Assembly (NCBI RefSeq): GCF_002563855.1
Contig: NZ_PDJQ01000001.1
Location: 2,666,001 to 2,730,000, forward strand
Reading direction: 5' to 3'
Length of the DNA stretch: 64,000 nt
From: Tepidiforma thermophila
GTDB taxonomy: Bacteria; Chloroflexota; Dehalococcoidia; Tepidiformales; Tepidiformaceae
Made by a program: the position numbers and the translations under genes. The number at the start of each line of letters is the position of its first letter. Position 1 is the first letter of the stretch. The notes beneath the pieces were generated by a model. The model was given only the letters and a program-made list of their open reading frames with translations, had not been told where the DNA came from and searched no databases. Below, in pieces: positions 62,847-64,000 of the stretch.

Positions 62847-63242
62847 GTGCAGTGGCTCGCGGCAGCGGCGGCGGTGATGCTGCTCCTGGCCGCAATGTTC
62901 GCGGCGGGGTATGCAGGGCTTCGACGGAGTGCGGCGGGGCGGCGGTTCCTTGCGCTGCGCCGCGGGGCGAAGGTGCGGTTCCTGCGCGCGCTGCTCCGCA
63001 GGGGGCGGCTGGGCTGGGCCGGGAAGCTGGCCGTTCTCGGCCTGCTGGGGTATTTGCTGCTGCCGTTCGACCTGGTGCCCGACTTCATCCCGGTGCTGGG
63101 GCAGGCGGATGACGTCGCGGTGGTGGTGCTGTTCGCGTGGCTGCTGATCCTGGCGGTGTCTTCGGCGTCGCTGGAGGCGGCGTTCCGGGAGGCGGAGGCA
63201 GGGGACCGTTCGGCCGACGGGGAAGGGGACGAAGGGCCGTAG
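62847..63242 (+). CDS. DUF1232 (YkvA-like) membrane protein
   Basis: The 131-aa product has an N-terminal membrane helix and a DUF1232 segment: [40 protein letters not shown]. The [14 protein letters not shown] motif is diagnostic. The family is unassigned. GTG 62847 is favoured over TTG 62841 because the GCAGGGGA site is then at normal distance. Convergent with the TetR gene. Confidence 0.8.
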   Translation: MQWLAAAAAVMLLLAAMFAAGYAGLRRSAAGRRFLALRRGAKVRFLRALLRRGRLGWAGKLAVLGLLGYLLLPFDLVPDFIPVLGQADDVAVVVLFAWLLILAVSSASLEAAFREAEAGDRSADGEGDEGP

Positions 63243-63306
63243 AGCGAGGCGGTGGCCGGGTGCAGGCTACGCGGGACCGCCGCGGTTTCTGTGGTGCCCC
63301 GGCGGC

Positions 63307-63366
63307 GCGGCGCGAAGGCGGGTGAGACGCCCCGGTCCCCCATTCCGGGATCCGCCTTCGCGCCGC
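63307..63366. terminator. Long inverted repeat between convergent genes
   Basis: A perfect 15-bp dyad (GCGGCGCGAAGGCGG at 63307-63321, CCGCCTTCGCGCCGC at 63352-63366) encloses a 30-nt loop that has its own small CCCGG/CCGGG stem. It lies between the ends of the DUF1232 and TetR genes and could stop transcription from both sides. There is only a weak T-rich tail. Confidence 0.5.
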
Positions 63367-63382
63367 CTGCTCTGTTTGGGGC

Positions 63383-63982
63383 CTAGCGCGCCAGGAGCGC
63401 GCGGGCGAGCTGCTGGATTTCGGGGATGACGAGGGGGTCGCCGGAGCGGCCGGCCCAGGCGCCGATGCCGAGGCAGGCCGTCATGACGGTGGTAATGAGC
63501 ATGCGGGCGGCGGCATCGGCGGGGACAGGGCGGAACTCCCCGGACCTGATGCCGGCCTGGATGAGGTCGGTGAAGCTCCGCTGGAGCCACTCGGCGTATT
63601 CGTCGTCGAAGGACTGGTTGCGCGCGGCGAGACGGAAGACCGAGACGAGCAGGCGGCGATTTTCGTCGAGGTAGTCGGCGATGGCGGCGAGGGCGGTACA
63701 GACGCGCTCGATGGCGGGGGTATCGGCGGCAACGGCGGCGCGGTACCGGGCGACGGATTCATCGCGCGAGGCGCGCAGGACCTCGCGGAGGAGGTCTTCT
63801 TTGGAGGTGAAATAGCCGTAGAGGGTGCCGACGCCGGTATCGGCGCGCTCGGCGATTTGCTGGATGGAGGTCTCTTCGAAGCCGTTGGCGTGGAAGAGTT
63901 CGCTGGCGGCCTGGAGGATGGCGGCGCGCGTCCGGGCTTTGCGGCGCTCGAGGCGGCCCGGCGCAGTAGGGGCTGCGGTCAT
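63383..63982 (-). CDS. TetR family transcriptional regulator
   Basis: The 199-aa product has the TetR DNA-binding domain: ERRKARTRAAILQAASELFH, ANGFEETSIQQIAERADTGV, GTLYGYFTSKEDLLREVLRA. A larger helical ligand-binding domain follows, with no sequence clue to the ligand. Its target genes may lie to the right of the window or be itself. No target operator was identified. Confidence 0.9.
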   Translation of the reverse strand: MTAAPTAPGRLERRKARTRAAILQAASELFHANGFEETSIQQIAERADTGVGTLYGYFTSKEDLLREVLRASRDESVARYRAAVAADTPAIERVCTALAAIADYLDENRRLLVSVFRLAARNQSFDDEYAEWLQRSFTDLIQAGIRSGEFRPVPADAAARMLITTVMTACLGIGAWAGRSGDPLVIPEIQQLARALLAR

Positions 63983-64000
63983 GCTGTCTCCGGTGCGAGG

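Overview
The window is a high-GC bacterial chromosome segment with very tight gene packing: many 4-nt start/stop overlaps and convergent genes that overlap at their ends. The gene content points to a Chloroflexota member, perhaps near the thermophilic Tepidiforma-type Dehalococcoidia. The clues are an S12 protein with a mid-protein insertion, a LysM protein with a Cys-rich N-terminal domain of the kind I associate with Chloroflexota, a monoderm-style flagellar operon and a split transketolase. The species assignment is inference. No tRNA, rRNA, CRISPR array, insertion sequence or prophage is visible.

Layout: (1) 1-17925, minus strand, is one continuous str-S10-spc-alpha cluster (rpsL, rpsG, fusA, tuf, rpsJ ... 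secY, adk, map, infA, rpmJ, rpsM, rpsK, rpsD). It is driven by a good -35/-10 promoter about 220 nt upstream of rpsL, with a hairpin in the leader. (2) 18522-33322 is a mixed housekeeping and envelope region: LysM protein, sugar-nucleotide-type epimerase, an ECF sigma factor with a probable anti-sigma factor, pyrE, 2-hydroxyacid dehydrogenase, glutamate dehydrogenase, MFS exporter, VanZ-like protein, a membrane HExxH peptidase, RDD protein, enoyl-CoA hydratase and unknowns. (3) 33377-43251, minus strand, is a flagellar operon: fliF-fliG-fliH-fliI-fliJ-flgB-flgC-fliE-fliK-flgD-(flagellar operon protein)-flgE. It encodes the MS ring and switch, the export ATPase with its partners, rod, and hook with hook-length control. 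(4) 43385-63982 is mostly small transcription units: HD and HIT hydrolases, S9 peptidase, split transketolase, peroxiredoxin, an HxlR-type regulator facing a small 65-aa protein gene, CoA-transferase, alkyltransferase-like protein, flavin/PPOX proteins, a three-gene galactose unit (galK, nucleotidyltransferase, GH36 galactosidase), an AidB-like acyl-CoA dehydrogenase, an EAL protein, folE and a TetR regulator.

The most notable points are not new enzyme families but structural signals. (a) The + strand is G-richer than C in nearly every stretch examined, whichever strand carries the genes, so the ribosomal and flagellar operons lie on the C-rich strand. The first ~975 nt of tuf reverse this skew abruptly, as if converted from a second tuf copy of opposite orientation. 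(b) The flagellar operon gene between flgD and flgE is knocked out of frame by a perfect 10-bp tandem duplication; removing one copy restores the conserved protein exactly. (c) About a dozen small transcription units carry a TANNNT -10 hexamer 6-9 nt before the start codon, usually with no ribosome binding site, which predicts widespread leaderless mRNAs. In two divergent gene pairs (galK/acyl-CoA dehydrogenase; CoA-transferase/alkyltransferase-like) the two -10 elements overlap in one near-palindrome. (d) A 65-aa single-CxxC protein has its own strong promoter, a hairpin leader, an operator-like inverted repeat inside the promoter and a strong terminator, opposite a regulator that fuses an HxlR domain to an SCP2-like domain.
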